Shown in pieces: positions 25,289-33,834 of a stretch of 64,000 nt of DNA; the first letter of the stretch is position 1; each line of letters opens with the position of its first letter. Both the position numbers and the translations under genes were made by a program. The DNA is from Kaistia defluvii (GTDB taxonomy: Bacteria; Pseudomonadota; Alphaproteobacteria; Rhizobiales; Kaistiaceae). The stretch is taken from NCBI RefSeq assembly GCF_040548815.1, contig NZ_JBEPSM010000001.1:682001-746000 (forward strand), in the 5' to 3' direction. The notes beneath the pieces are model-generated. The model ran no database searches. It was not told where the DNA came from and saw only the letters and a program-made list of their open reading frames with translations.

Positions 25289-25594
25289 ATGGTTGCGCGT
25301 ATCTTCAAGCCGGCACGGAATGCGATGCAGTCGGGCAAGGCGAAGACCGAGCGTTGGACGCTTTCCTACGAGCCGGAAATCCCCGTCTCCGTCGAGCCGC
25401 TGATGGGCTACACCTCGTCCTCCGACATGAACCGCCAGATCAAGCTGCAGTTCGACACGCAGGAAGAGGCCGTGGCCTATGCCGAGAAGAACGGCATCCC
25501 CTACCAGCTGATGCCGGCGCAGTCGGACACGCGCAAGAAGATCTCCTATTCGGACAATTTCAAGTTTGGCCGCCTGCAGTCCTGGACGCACTGA
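25289..25594 (+). CDS. ETC complex I accessory subunit (NDUFS4-like)
   Basis: A 101-residue protein, MVARIFKPARNAMQSGKAKT at its start, homologous to mitochondrial NDUFS4 (18-kDa, PF04800). It has WTLSYEP and the C-terminal KISYSDNFKFGR blocks conserved with the eukaryotic subunit. In alphaproteobacteria it stabilises the peripheral arm of NADH:ubiquinone oxidoreductase at the inner membrane. GGAGG lies about 10 nt before ATG 25289. It sits alone between tRNA-Pro and tRNA-Arg, away from the nuo operon, as is usual. Confidence 0.92.
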   Translation: MVARIFKPARNAMQSGKAKTERWTLSYEPEIPVSVEPLMGYTSSSDMNRQIKLQFDTQEEAVAYAEKNGIPYQLMPAQSDTRKKISYSDNFKFGRLQSWTH

Positions 25595-25635
25595 CCCAGC
25601 CTCGGCGCCGTCCGGACGGATGTGCCGAGACGATT

Positions 25636-25712
25636 GGCCCCGTAGCTCAGCTGGATAGAGCAGCCGCCTTCTAAGCGGCAGGTCGCTGGTTCGAGCCCAG
25701 CCGGGGTCGCCA
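25636..25712 (+). tRNA. tRNA-Arg (anticodon TCT)
   Basis: 77 nt including CCA. Anticodon arm GCCGC-CTTCTAA-GCGGC gives anticodon TCT, D-arm GCTCAGCTGGATAGAGC is standard, and the T-loop is TTCGAGC. tRNA-Arg genes are common integration sites, and the sequence after it changes character (see the next entry). Confidence 0.95.
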
Positions 25713-26100
25713 AATATATCAATGACTTAGACGGAAATCCTGCGCCATTCCGAATGGGCAGGCCGTAGTTCGTTCCGAAGCGTTCCCCAATCCTAGGCAT
25801 TGGCGGCGCTTCCTATGCGCTGGTGACGCCGACGCATCGAGCGCTTTCGCCCGCCACCCCAAGCCATCCTGAGAGCCAAGACGCGGCCGTTCGAACTGGG
25901 GTGCCCGCCGGCACCTGGCAGGGGGCCGGCGGGCTGCGAGCTTCAGTCGGCTAAGGGGCCCATCTGACGAACGCGCTCGGAGCTTAGCTATGTCTGCCGC
26001 AGCGTCAACCTTGAGTAGAGCGCTGACGCGCTAGACCTCGCGCGTCGCGCACCCGGGGGGCAGCACCTTCTGGAGTAGGGTGCGCTTGTCTGCTCAGCCC
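25713..26100. other. Gene-free stretch after tRNA-Arg
   Basis: About 390 bp with no credible gene. A short AT-rich patch follows the tRNA (AAATATATCAATGACTTAG), then GC-rich sequence with small dyads such as GGTGCCCGCCGGCACC. I see no integrase fragment and no direct repeat of the tRNA end. It may be decayed sequence bordering the accessory segment to the right. Confidence 0.4.
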
Positions 26101-27018
26101 TTAGCCTGCGGCCCGGAGCGCCTCCAGCACGATCGAAAACGCGGCGGAATGCTGTCTTCTGCTGGGGTAGTAGAGGTGGTAGCCGGAGAAAAAGGGGCAC
26201 CAATCGTCCAGGACCTGGACGAGTTCGCCGCGGGCACGCGCATCGATCACCAGGCTTTCCGGAATGTAAGCAACGCCCAGCCCGGCCACGGCTGCATCGA
26301 CCATGGCGATCGAACTGTTGAAGGTCAGTTGGCCCTCGACCCGCACGCGGAGATTTCTGCCATCCTTGGCAAACTCCCATGCGTAGAGACCGCCGGATCG
26401 CGCCTGTCGGTGGTTGATGCAATTATGCCGGACCAGATCCTGCGGTGAATCGAGCGGGGGATGGCTGTCGAGATACTCGGGCGACGCCACCGCCACCAGG
26501 CGCCAGTCGGGGCTGATACGAGCGGCCACCATGTCCTTGTCGAGACTTTCCCCCAGCCTTACCCCGGCGTCGAAGCGTTCCTCCACGATGTCGCGAAAGC
26601 CGTTTTCGATGCTGAACTCTACGCGGATGTCCGGATAGGCTTTCAGCATCGGTTTGAGTTTGGGCCAGACGATCCAGTCGAGCGCATGGTCGGAAAGTGT
26701 CAGCCGAACGTTGCCGGACGGCTTGTCCCGAAAGGCCGTCAGGGCTTCGATTTCTCTTTCTATATCCTCGATCCGCGGTGCCAGGGTTTGCAGCAGCTGC
26801 TCGCCGGCTTCGGTCAGAGAGACGTTGCGCGTCGTGCGGGTGAGCAATCGCAGGCCGAGGCGCTGCTCGAGCTGCTTGATGGTATGGCTGAGAGTCGATT
26901 GAGATGAGCCCAGCTTGGATGCTGCCTTCGTGAAGCTGCGCTCCTGGGCGACAGCCATGAAGGCCAGCATGTCATTCAAATCCTGCCGCTGCATGGCCAT
27001 CCCATTCATATCGAGCAT
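26101..27018 (-). CDS. LysR-family transcriptional regulator
   Basis: About 305 residues. Winged-helix N-terminus: DLNDMLAFMAVAQERSFTKA, then AASKLGSSQSTLSHTIKQLE. The LysR_substrate domain continues to the C-terminus. A -10-like TATAAT (27040 to 27035, minus strand) lies so close that the earliest possible TTG start (27030) would fall at the transcript start, so I place the start at ATG 27018; later ATGs at 27009, 27000 or 26994 are equally family-like. It is divergent from the MFS-cyclophilin-SDR operon at 27104 and likely activates it through the dyad at 27035-27049. Confidence 0.88.
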   Translation of the reverse strand: MLDMNGMAMQRQDLNDMLAFMAVAQERSFTKAASKLGSSQSTLSHTIKQLEQRLGLRLLTRTTRNVSLTEAGEQLLQTLAPRIEDIEREIEALTAFRDKPSGNVRLTLSDHALDWIVWPKLKPMLKAYPDIRVEFSIENGFRDIVEERFDAGVRLGESLDKDMVAARISPDWRLVAVASPEYLDSHPPLDSPQDLVRHNCINHRQARSGGLYAWEFAKDGRNLRVRVEGQLTFNSSIAMVDAAVAGLGVAYIPESLVIDARARGELVQVLDDWCPFFSGYHLYYPSRRQHSAAFSIVLEALRAAG

Positions 27019-27034
27019 CGATAGGTTCAAGCGA

Positions 27035-27049
27035 ATTATACCCTCTAAT
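27035..27049. promoter_or_regulatory. Candidate LysR box (ATTA-N7-TAAT)
   Basis: ATTA (27035-27038) and TAAT (27046-27049) form a perfect inverted repeat with the T-N11-A spacing of LysR-type operators, in the gap between the LysR gene and the divergent MFS gene. It overlaps the regulator's probable -10, which fits autorepression with divergent activation. Confidence 0.55.
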
Positions 27050-27103
27050 CAAGGGGAATGAGGCGGTCTACCTTCCGCGCAACGATTTGCAGCGGATGGC
27101 AGG

Positions 27104-28297
27104 ATGACCACGCACGTAGATAGCGCACCTACATCGAGACCCCGGGCGGCCTGGGGCGCGGTCTTTTCCATGGCCCTGTGCGTCGCGACGCTCATCGCCT
27201 CGGAATTCATGCCGGTGAGCCTGCTGACGCCGATATCAGCCGATCTAGGCATCACCGACGGGCAGGCTGGCCAGGCGATATCGGTCTCGGGAATGTTCGC
27301 AGTGGTCTCCAGCCTGTTCGCCGCGCAGCTCACCCGCCATATGGACCGTCGCCAGGTCATCCTCGGCTTTTCCGCATTGCTTGTGGCCTCCGGAGCCCTT
27401 GTCACCTTGGCGCCGGATTATCTCTGGCTGATGGTGGGGCGCGCGCTGCTCGGACTTGCCATAGGCGGCTTCTGGGGCATGTCCACGTCGATCGTCATGC
27501 GGCTGGTGCCAACCGAGGACGTGCCGCGCGGCCTCGCCATGCTCAATGCTGGGAATGCCGTTGCCGCAACTGTTTCGGCGCCATTGGGCAGCTATCTCGG
27601 CGACATCATCGGCTGGCGCGGCGCGTTCTTCTTCGTGGTTCCGCTGGCCGTGCTGGCCTTCGTCTGGCAATGGATCGCCCTGCCGTCGCTCCCTTCCCGC
27701 GCAACCGACAGCACTGGGAATGTCTTCCGCTTGCTCCGGCGTCGTCCGGTGGCTCTGGGCATGGCGTCGATCACCCTTCTCTTCATGGGTCAGTTTGGCC
27801 TGTTCACCTATCTCCGTCCCTTTCTGGAAGGTGTGACGGGCGTTTCCGTCCCAGGGCTTTCGACAATTCTCCTGGTCATGGGCCTCTCCGGCGTGGCCGG
27901 CACCTGGATGATCAGCCATGCTCTGCGTACGCGCCTGTTCAGCGTCCTCATTGCCATCCCGCTCGTGATGGCTGCGATCGCCGTGGCGTTGGTCGCCTTT
28001 GGTACCTTGGCGCTGCCGGTTGCTCTGTTGCTGCTGCTTTGGGGCATTTTCGGCACAGCCGCGCCGGTTGGCTGGGGCGCCTGGCTGGCGAGGACGCTGC
28101 CCCGCGATGCCGAGGCTGGTGGCGGCCTGCAAGTGGCGCTGATCCAGTTCGCTATCACGGTGGGTGCGGCGGGTGGCGGTCTGCTGTTTGACCGGGCCGG
28201 CTGGTGGGCGCCTTTCCTCTTCGCGGCCGTGCTGCTCTGCGGCTCCTCCATTCTTGCCTATGCCGCCTTCCGCGCCAGTTCAGGATCGGCACCATGA
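27104..28297 (+). CDS. MFS transporter, DHA1-type exporter
   Basis: A 397-residue twelve-helix transporter. It has the MFS motif-A-like AQLTRHMDRRQVILG loop between helices 2 and 3, and GRALLGLAIGGFWGMSTSIV with the helix-5 motif. The pattern (MPVSLLTPISADLGITDGQAGQ at the start) is closest to AraJ/NepI/YdhP-type drug, sugar or purine-ribonucleoside exporters. It starts at ATG 27104, 85 nt from the LysR gene. Its stop codon overlaps the next start (ATGA), so the three-gene operon is translationally coupled. The cargo is unknown. Confidence 0.9.
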   Translation: MTTHVDSAPTSRPRAAWGAVFSMALCVATLIASEFMPVSLLTPISADLGITDGQAGQAISVSGMFAVVSSLFAAQLTRHMDRRQVILGFSALLVASGALVTLAPDYLWLMVGRALLGLAIGGFWGMSTSIVMRLVPTEDVPRGLAMLNAGNAVAATVSAPLGSYLGDIIGWRGAFFFVVPLAVLAFVWQWIALPSLPSRATDSTGNVFRLLRRRPVALGMASITLLFMGQFGLFTYLRPFLEGVTGVSVPGLSTILLVMGLSGVAGTWMISHALRTRLFSVLIAIPLVMAAIAVALVAFGTLALPVALLLLLWGIFGTAAPVGWGAWLARTLPRDAEAGGGLQVALIQFAITVGAAGGGLLFDRAGWWAPFLFAAVLLCGSSILAYAAFRASSGSAP

Positions 28298-28791
28298 ATG
28301 CCGACAAAATCACGCGCCGCTCGCTGGTTCGAGCTGCGCTGGCGGCGAGCGCAATGCCGCTTCTGGCGAAGGCACAGGAAAGAACGCTGAACAGCCATCA
28401 GGAGCCGACCGACATGCGCGTGCGCTTCAGCTTCGCCGGGCGGACCATGATGGCGACGCTCCATGACAGCCCTTCCGCCCGCGACTTCTATTCCATGCTG
28501 CCGCTCGATCTCATCATCCAGGATTTCGGCGGCAACGAGAAGATCGCCCACCTTCCGCGAAAGCTCACCGAACAGGGGTCCGGCCCCTTCGGCAACGAGC
28601 AGCCCTACGACCTCTGCTACTACGTTCCGTGGGGAAACCTCGCCATGTTCTATGCCGACTACCGCCACCCGGATCTTATCCGCCTGGGGCGGTTCGATGA
28701 GGGACGCGAGGCTCTCCACGTCGCCGGGCAATTTCCGCTCCGCATCGAAATCGCCTCCCCACCAGCACCAACAGACAGGAAACTTCCATGA
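28294..28791 (+). CDS. Exported cyclophilin-like fold protein
   Basis: A 165-residue protein. The N-terminus has a twin-arginine-like motif (ITRRSLVRA) and a hydrophobic Ala-rich stretch ending AKAQE, so Tat export is likely. The mature domain has MRVRFSFAGRTMMATLHDSP and YDLCYYVPWGNLAMFY, the blocks of the bacterial cyclophilin-like family (PF18050 type), which keeps the fold but lacks the isomerase active site. Start ATG 28294 overlaps the MFS stop; its own stop overlaps the next start (ATGA). Role unknown; such proteins recur beside MFS and SDR genes in proteobacteria. Confidence 0.8.
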   Translation: MNADKITRRSLVRAALAASAMPLLAKAQERTLNSHQEPTDMRVRFSFAGRTMMATLHDSPSARDFYSMLPLDLIIQDFGGNEKIAHLPRKLTEQGSGPFGNEQPYDLCYYVPWGNLAMFYADYRHPDLIRLGRFDEGREALHVAGQFPLRIEIASPPAPTDRKLP

Positions 28792-29531
28792 TCAAGGACA
28801 AGGTCATCATCATCACCGGCGCCTCCTCGGGCATCGGCGAGGCCAGCGCTCGGCTGCTGGCCAGCAAGGGCGCAAAGATCGTGCTGGGAGCCAGGCGCAT
28901 CGACCAGCTCCAGCGCATCGCGGAAGAGATCGAGGCAGCCGGCGGACAGGCGGTCTACGCGAAACTCGACGTCACCAGTCAGGCCGACAACGACGCCATC
29001 GTTTCCCTTGCCAAGGACAGCTTTGGACGGCTCGACGCCACCTTTCTCAATGCCGGGCTGATGCCGAACTCGATGCTTTCCGCGCTCAAGACCGATGACT
29101 GGCACCAGATGGTCGACGTCAACATCAAGGGGGTGCTGAACGGCGTCGCTGCGGTGCTGCCGACGTTCACGGCGCAGAAGGGCGGGCACATTCTCGCCAC
29201 CTCGTCCGTAGCCGGGCTCAAGGCCTATCCGGGCGGCGCAGTCTATGGCGGCACCAAGTGGTTCCTGCGCGACTTCATGGAGGTGCTCCGGATGGAATCC
29301 GCCATGGAAGGCACCCATATCCGCGCGACCACAATCTATCCCGCCGCCATCAACACGGAACTGCTGCACACCATCAGCGACAAGGGCGTCGCCGACGCCA
29401 TGGGCGGGCTCTACGCCAAATATGGAATCTCCGCGGATCGCATAGCGCGCGTTGTGGAATTCGCCATCGATCAGCCGGACGATACCGTGATCAACGAATT
29501 CACCGTTGGGCCGGCCAACCAGCCGTGGTGA
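28788..29531 (+). CDS. Short-chain dehydrogenase/reductase
   Basis: A 247-residue classical SDR with TGASSGIG at residues 10-17, NAG at the fourth strand, Ser in ATSSVAGLK, and catalytic YGGTK. The Ala-Arg pair after the second strand (GARRIDQ) points to NADP. It resembles YdfG-type serine/3-hydroxy-acid dehydrogenases. It is the third gene of the LysR-controlled operon, its start overlapping the previous stop. No terminator is obvious after it. Confidence 0.87.
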   Translation: MIKDKVIIITGASSGIGEASARLLASKGAKIVLGARRIDQLQRIAEEIEAAGGQAVYAKLDVTSQADNDAIVSLAKDSFGRLDATFLNAGLMPNSMLSALKTDDWHQMVDVNIKGVLNGVAAVLPTFTAQKGGHILATSSVAGLKAYPGGAVYGGTKWFLRDFMEVLRMESAMEGTHIRATTIYPAAINTELLHTISDKGVADAMGGLYAKYGISADRIARVVEFAIDQPDDTVINEFTVGPANQPW

Positions 29532-30143
29532 TGGCATAGAGGTCGTCAGGCGCGAAAGCGCAGGGCTTCGATTCACTTTGCGAAAGCGGGTGAGAGTCGG
29601 TCGACCTCGTCGCCGTCCTCCGTGACGGCGCATCTGGCGGTGACAGTCTCGGTCCCGGCAGGCGGATCGCGCATCCGGCGCCACGTTACCGCAAGCATGG
29701 CCAGACATCGCGCCATCGGCAGCGCCACGTCGCGCATCCCCGGTTGATACGTCAGAGGTCAGGCGGGGTTTATCCACAGGGGCTCGGCGCGAAGCGCTTC
29801 CGGACCAGCGCAATCGAGGCCGGGCCTGGAGCCGCGAAAAGTAGAGTCGGCACTTCCCTATCTTTCCCCGTGGTAAAAAGAAAAATCGCGCGAGAGCACA
29901 ATATTTATTGGCCTGCTCGCGAATATTTTGGCCAAATCGAGTGATTTTATCCGGGTGTTTCAAATATTTTATAAGATTTACAATCGCACGTTGGCTATAA
30001 ATATACTTGCATCTCGAACTTAAGATTTATTAGGTCTTGCAGTTTTCAAATTGAGTTGGTCACGAATTGTTTCGTGCGACTGATTCATGACTGGTCATGT
30101 GGCGGAATCGGCTAGCGTGCTCTGGCAAGCCAAAGGAGCCACC
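29532..30143. promoter_or_regulatory. Upstream region of the autotransporter gene, with AT-rich block
   Basis: 612 bp without a gene. The first 320 bp is GC-rich and unremarkable. From about 29865 to 30085 the base composition drops sharply to AT-rich, with runs such as AATATTTATTGG and ATTTTATAAGATTTAC, and candidate -10 boxes (TATAAT-like) near 29965-30010. AATATT-TTGGCC-like words repeat at about 29902 and 29927. Such AT-rich promoters are typical targets of xenogeneic silencers such as MucR/Ros. The gene that follows has a clear ribosome site, AAAGGAG, before ATG 30144. Confidence 0.55.
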
Positions 30144-32069
30144 ATGAAGCGCCTGCGTCCGACACCGTTAACGCCGATCCTGTCGGTGGCACTTGCCGTG
30201 TTTGCCACGTCGGCAGGCGCGCAGAGCCTCGACAGCTTCGGGGTGCTGGCGGGTTCCACCGTCACCAATACCGGCCCCACGATCATCACCGGAAACGTCG
30301 GCGTCAGCCCCGGCTCGGCCATCACGGGCCTCGGCACCACTGCCAGCCCGGGTGTGGTCAATGGGACACTGCATTCCAATGATCAGGTTGCCATCGATGC
30401 GAAGATCGAGCTCGAGACCCGGTACAACGACCTCTGGAATCGGCCGGCCACCCAGGATCTGACGAACCAGGACCTGGGCGGGAAGACGCTCACCGCTGGC
30501 GTCTATCACTTTGATACATCGGCTTCGCTGAACACGCTGGGCGGCCCTCTGACGCTCGACGCGCAAGGCAACCCCAATGCGGTGTTCATATTCCAGGTCG
30601 GCAGCACACTAACCACCGACAGTGCGTCGGAGGTCAGGCTCATCAACGGTGCCCAGGGCGGCAACGTCTATTTCGTGCTCGGGTCGTCGGCGACACTCGG
30701 CACGACCTCGACGTTCCAGGGCCAGATTCTGGCGCTCGCGGCCATTACGCTCACCACCGGCGCCAACATCAATTGCGGAGCCGTCTGGGCCCAAACGGCA
30801 GCCGTGACCCTGGACACCAACAACATCACGGTGTGCGTGCTGAAGCAGATGACCGCTGGCGAGGTGATCGGATCCGACGCCACGGACAACCAGGAAGCCG
30901 TTGCGGGGGCGATCGACGATTACGTGACCCGCGGTGGCGTGCTGCCGCCCGGATTCCAGGACCTCGTCGACTTCCTCTCGCCCGCCGAACTGGCGGAGGC
31001 GTTCACGCAGCTCTCGGGGGAGGTCGCGACCGGCGTGGCACCAACCGGGATCCAGGCCATGAACTCCTTCCTGAATCTGGTGCTTCAGCCGGGCTACGGC
31101 AACGGGCGCAGGCCCGCGCCGACCCCGGCGGAGACTCCCAGCACGGTGAGGGTGCTGGGCTACGCCACGGCAAGCGCGTCCGTGGGAAGCGCGGCTTTCG
31201 CAGCGCTGGACCCGTCGCGCGTCATTCCCGACCCGCGCCGCTGGGAGTTCTGGGCTGGAGGCTATGGCGGCAACAGCAAGACGGACGGGGACTTCTCGGT
31301 CGGAAGCCATGAGCGGACGTCGACCCTTCGCGGCTTCGCCGTTGGCGCTGACCACAAGATCAGCCCGGACACCGAGATCGGGTTCGCGGTAGGAGGCGGC
31401 AACACCGATTTCGACCTGGCAAACTGGCTCGGGGGCGGACGGAGCAACATGGTGCAGGCGGCCGTCTATGGCCGAACCAACTTTGACAAGGCCTATTTCA
31501 CGGCGGCGCTCGCCTACGCCTATCATGACGTCTCGACCGACCGGTCCGTGACCGTCGCGGGCTATGATCAGTATGCCGCGGAATTCGCCGCCCATAACGG
31601 CGCCGTGCATATCGAAGCCGGCTATCGCGCCGACTGGCTGACGCCCTATGCGGCCTTGCGCGTGCAGGCCATTCGCACGCCAGCCTATCGCGAGAGCACC
31701 GCGGTCGGCGCCTCGACTTTCGCGCTGGCCTACGAGGCGAATACGACCACCTTCGCGCGCGTGGAACTGGGCGCCAGAGCCGAGCATAGCTTCGCGCTCG
31801 ATCCGGGCACCAGTCTTTCGGTGCGGGCCGGCGCAGCCTGGGCGCATGATTACTGGTCGAAGACGGAAATGCAGGCCTCGTTCCAGGAACTGCCGGGATC
31901 GCCCTTCACCGTCACGGGCGCCGAGCCGGCCACGGACTCGCTGCTGCTGTCGGCTGGCACGGAGCTGGCCTTTGCAAGCGGATTCGCGATCGGCGGGTCG
32001 GTCGACGGACAGTTTGCCGACGGCTTCCAGTCCTACACGGGGACCGGCGAGGTGAGATACCGGTGGTAA
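30144..32069 (+). CDS. Ice-binding-like (DUF3494) autotransporter
   Basis: A 641-residue surface protein. A signal peptide ends near residue 26 (SAGA-QS). Residues ~28-240 form a DUF3494 ice-binding-protein-like beta-helix: FGVLAGSTVTNTGPTIITGN, then GGKTLTAGVYHFDTSASL, then AVFIFQVGSTLTTDSASEV and NIFW-like repeats ending in a cysteine pair (NCGAVW, TVCVL). A helical linker follows (FTQLSGEVATGVAPTGIQAM), typical of autotransporter junctions. Residues ~365-641 are an autotransporter beta-barrel (EFWAGGYGGNSKTDGDFSVG) ending in RYRW with terminal aromatic Trp. It should display an adhesive or ice-binding domain. A GTG start of the next gene overlaps its stop. Confidence 0.88.
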   Translation: MKRLRPTPLTPILSVALAVFATSAGAQSLDSFGVLAGSTVTNTGPTIITGNVGVSPGSAITGLGTTASPGVVNGTLHSNDQVAIDAKIELETRYNDLWNRPATQDLTNQDLGGKTLTAGVYHFDTSASLNTLGGPLTLDAQGNPNAVFIFQVGSTLTTDSASEVRLINGAQGGNVYFVLGSSATLGTTSTFQGQILALAAITLTTGANINCGAVWAQTAAVTLDTNNITVCVLKQMTAGEVIGSDATDNQEAVAGAIDDYVTRGGVLPPGFQDLVDFLSPAELAEAFTQLSGEVATGVAPTGIQAMNSFLNLVLQPGYGNGRRPAPTPAETPSTVRVLGYATASASVGSAAFAALDPSRVIPDPRRWEFWAGGYGGNSKTDGDFSVGSHERTSTLRGFAVGADHKISPDTEIGFAVGGGNTDFDLANWLGGGRSNMVQAAVYGRTNFDKAYFTAALAYAYHDVSTDRSVTVAGYDQYAAEFAAHNGAVHIEAGYRADWLTPYAALRVQAIRTPAYRESTAVGASTFALAYEANTTTFARVELGARAEHSFALDPGTSLSVRAGAAWAHDYWSKTEMQASFQELPGSPFTVTGAEPATDSLLLSAGTELAFASGFAIGGSVDGQFADGFQSYTGTGEVRYRW

Positions 32070-32578
32070 CGGGCTGGGCGTCTCTGCCGGCGCTTCTCGT
32101 TTCCCTCGTCCTGGCGGTCATTCCGACAAGCGGTTCTTTCGCCGGCGAACTCGTAGCCTTTACCGCCGGCGATCCGCCCGGAACGATCGTCGTGCGCACC
32201 GAGGAGCGCAGGCTCTACCTGGTTCTGCCCGGAGGGCGCGCCCTGCGATACCTGGTCGGCGTCGGCCGGTCGGGACGCCAGTGGGTCGGCGCGTCCTCGA
32301 TCGATGGCAAGCATCTGCGTCCCAACTGGGCGCCGCCCGCGGCCATCAAGCGAGCCCGCCCGAACGTGCCCGACTTCATCCCGTCGGGATCGCCGGCCAA
32401 TCCGATGGGAGCCGCGGCGATGACGCTCGCGGGTGGGGAATATGCCATCCACGGCACCAACCAGCCGAACTCGGTGGGCGGGTTCGTGTCCTTCGGCTGC
32501 ATCCGAATGCACAATGAGGATATTCTCGACCTGTTTGGTCGGGTGAATGTCGGTACGCCAGTCGTCGTGAGGCGCTGA
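32063..32578 (+). CDS. Small L,D-transpeptidase (YkuD domain)
   Basis: A 171-residue exported protein from GTG 32063, which overlaps the autotransporter stop by 7 nt (GTGGTAA), implying translational coupling. The signal peptide is SLPALLVSLVLAVIPTSGSFA, cleaved near residue 28. The YkuD domain has HGTNQPNSVGGFVSFGCIRM with catalytic His and Cys. The domain resembles the L,D-transpeptidase at 19836 but lacks its long N-terminal part. Coupling with a surface autotransporter suggests peptidoglycan anchoring or remodelling linked to its display; that is inference. Confidence 0.88.
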   Translation: MVTGWASLPALLVSLVLAVIPTSGSFAGELVAFTAGDPPGTIVVRTEERRLYLVLPGGRALRYLVGVGRSGRQWVGASSIDGKHLRPNWAPPAAIKRARPNVPDFIPSGSPANPMGAAAMTLAGGEYAIHGTNQPNSVGGFVSFGCIRMHNEDILDLFGRVNVGTPVVVRR

Positions 32579-32635
32579 TCCATCCCGCTTCGGCCCGGAT
32601 GGCGATGAACGTCCATCAAATGCGGAGTCCGTCCG

Positions 32636-33640
32636 CTAGAGGAGGCGCGACCGTTCCCGGAACTGGCGCGGGGTCGTGCCGGAGATCCGTCGGAACGCGC
32701 GGCTGAAATGCGCCGGGTCCGTATAACCGGAGGAAAAGGCGACATCGATGATCCGGCAATCGGTGTCGCGCAGCAGCCGGCTCGCAGTCTCATATCGGGC
32801 CGTTTCGAGAATGTCGGAATAGGTCAGGCCGAGATGGGCGAGCTTGCGCTGCAGCGTCCGCGGGCTGAGGCCGGCGATATCCGCGACATCGGCCAGAGCG
32901 ATCGTTCCCTCTTCGAGATAGGCCGGCAGCATCAGTTTGAGCGTTTCGACGATGTCATAGTCGGAAGGGCCGTCTCCCTCTTGGCTCCGGCTGGGCACAA
33001 ACGAGGCGGCCGCTGGATTGGAGAGGCTCAGCAGCGTGTCGGGCAGGCTGACCCAGGCGGCGGGCTGGTTGGAGTGAAACCGCACATTCGGCCAGTGGGA
33101 TCGGGTTTCTGGTCCCGGCGAATAGGCCGATTCGAAGCCGATCGCCGTCGGCATCCAGTCTGGCCCCGCGAATTGCCGGACGATGTGGATCGGGAAGATG
33201 TTCTGGATCCATTGCGCGTATTTCAGATGCAGCATTCCTCCCGTGCCCGAGAGCGTGCTGCAGACCCGCACATGATCCACGTCATGCTCGATCCACATGC
33301 TCAGGATGGTGTCTTCCCGCGACGCCCAATAGCAGGCGTGCCGGAGCGCGACGAATAGCGTCGGCGCATGCGCGATCAGGGCCCGCGTCTTCTCCCGCAT
33401 ATGAGAATAATGCAGGCGCTGGGCCGCCATATAGCCGAATTCCTCTATGCCTTGGGTTCTCTGCGCGGTCTCGACGAAGCGCAAGGCGGGCAGGAGCGGC
33501 AAATAGAGCTCGCTCTTTTCGGCGAGGGAGGAGGGCAGCCGGGACTTTCCGAGCAGCGCCTCCGTCGGCGCGCCGATTTCGTCGAGGATGCTGACGAAGG
33601 GCAGGAGGAACTGCCCGCGCGTCAACGGGATACTTGTCAT
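32636..33640 (-). CDS. AraC-family transcriptional regulator
   Basis: A 334-residue regulator. The N-terminal AraC_N-like (PF12625 type) region is followed by two helix-turn-helices at residues ~235-330 (LADVADIAGLSPRTLQRKL, then IIDVAFSSGYTDPAHFSRAF). It resembles the OruR/ArgR-like branch that senses small metabolites. It is convergent with the L,D-transpeptidase and divergent from the acid phosphatase. Either the phosphatase operon or another locus may be its target; no clear operator is visible. Confidence 0.85.
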   Translation of the reverse strand: MTSIPLTRGQFLLPFVSILDEIGAPTEALLGKSRLPSSLAEKSELYLPLLPALRFVETAQRTQGIEEFGYMAAQRLHYSHMREKTRALIAHAPTLFVALRHACYWASREDTILSMWIEHDVDHVRVCSTLSGTGGMLHLKYAQWIQNIFPIHIVRQFAGPDWMPTAIGFESAYSPGPETRSHWPNVRFHSNQPAAWVSLPDTLLSLSNPAAASFVPSRSQEGDGPSDYDIVETLKLMLPAYLEEGTIALADVADIAGLSPRTLQRKLAHLGLTYSDILETARYETASRLLRDTDCRIIDVAFSSGYTDPAHFSRAFRRISGTTPRQFRERSRLL

Positions 33641-33834
33641 CAGACCTCGCCGCAGCCGGGGCTATGCTCTTCACCATGCCGAATCGCGGGGAATTGCGGC
33701 GGGAGGAGTATAGCCCGGGGCGAATGGCGCGAAATGGCAAGACGGACCGGCGGCTCATGACCCAGAAGCTCGCCTTGGAGCCTGCCCGCCAAGGGCTGGC
33801 TTTCTTTCTGATTGCAATGTGAGAAGGGATGGCG

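Noticed and set aside
25713..26100. Integrated element at tRNA-Arg
   Set aside because: No integrase, no duplicated tRNA tail and no phage genes; only a composition change was seen.
28321..28334. Attachment-site-like match to the tRNA-Arg 3' end
   Set aside because: TCGCTGGTTCGAGC matches the tRNA over 14 nt, but it lies within the Tat signal codons of the cyclophilin-like gene; no integrase or second repeat supports it, so I treat it as chance.
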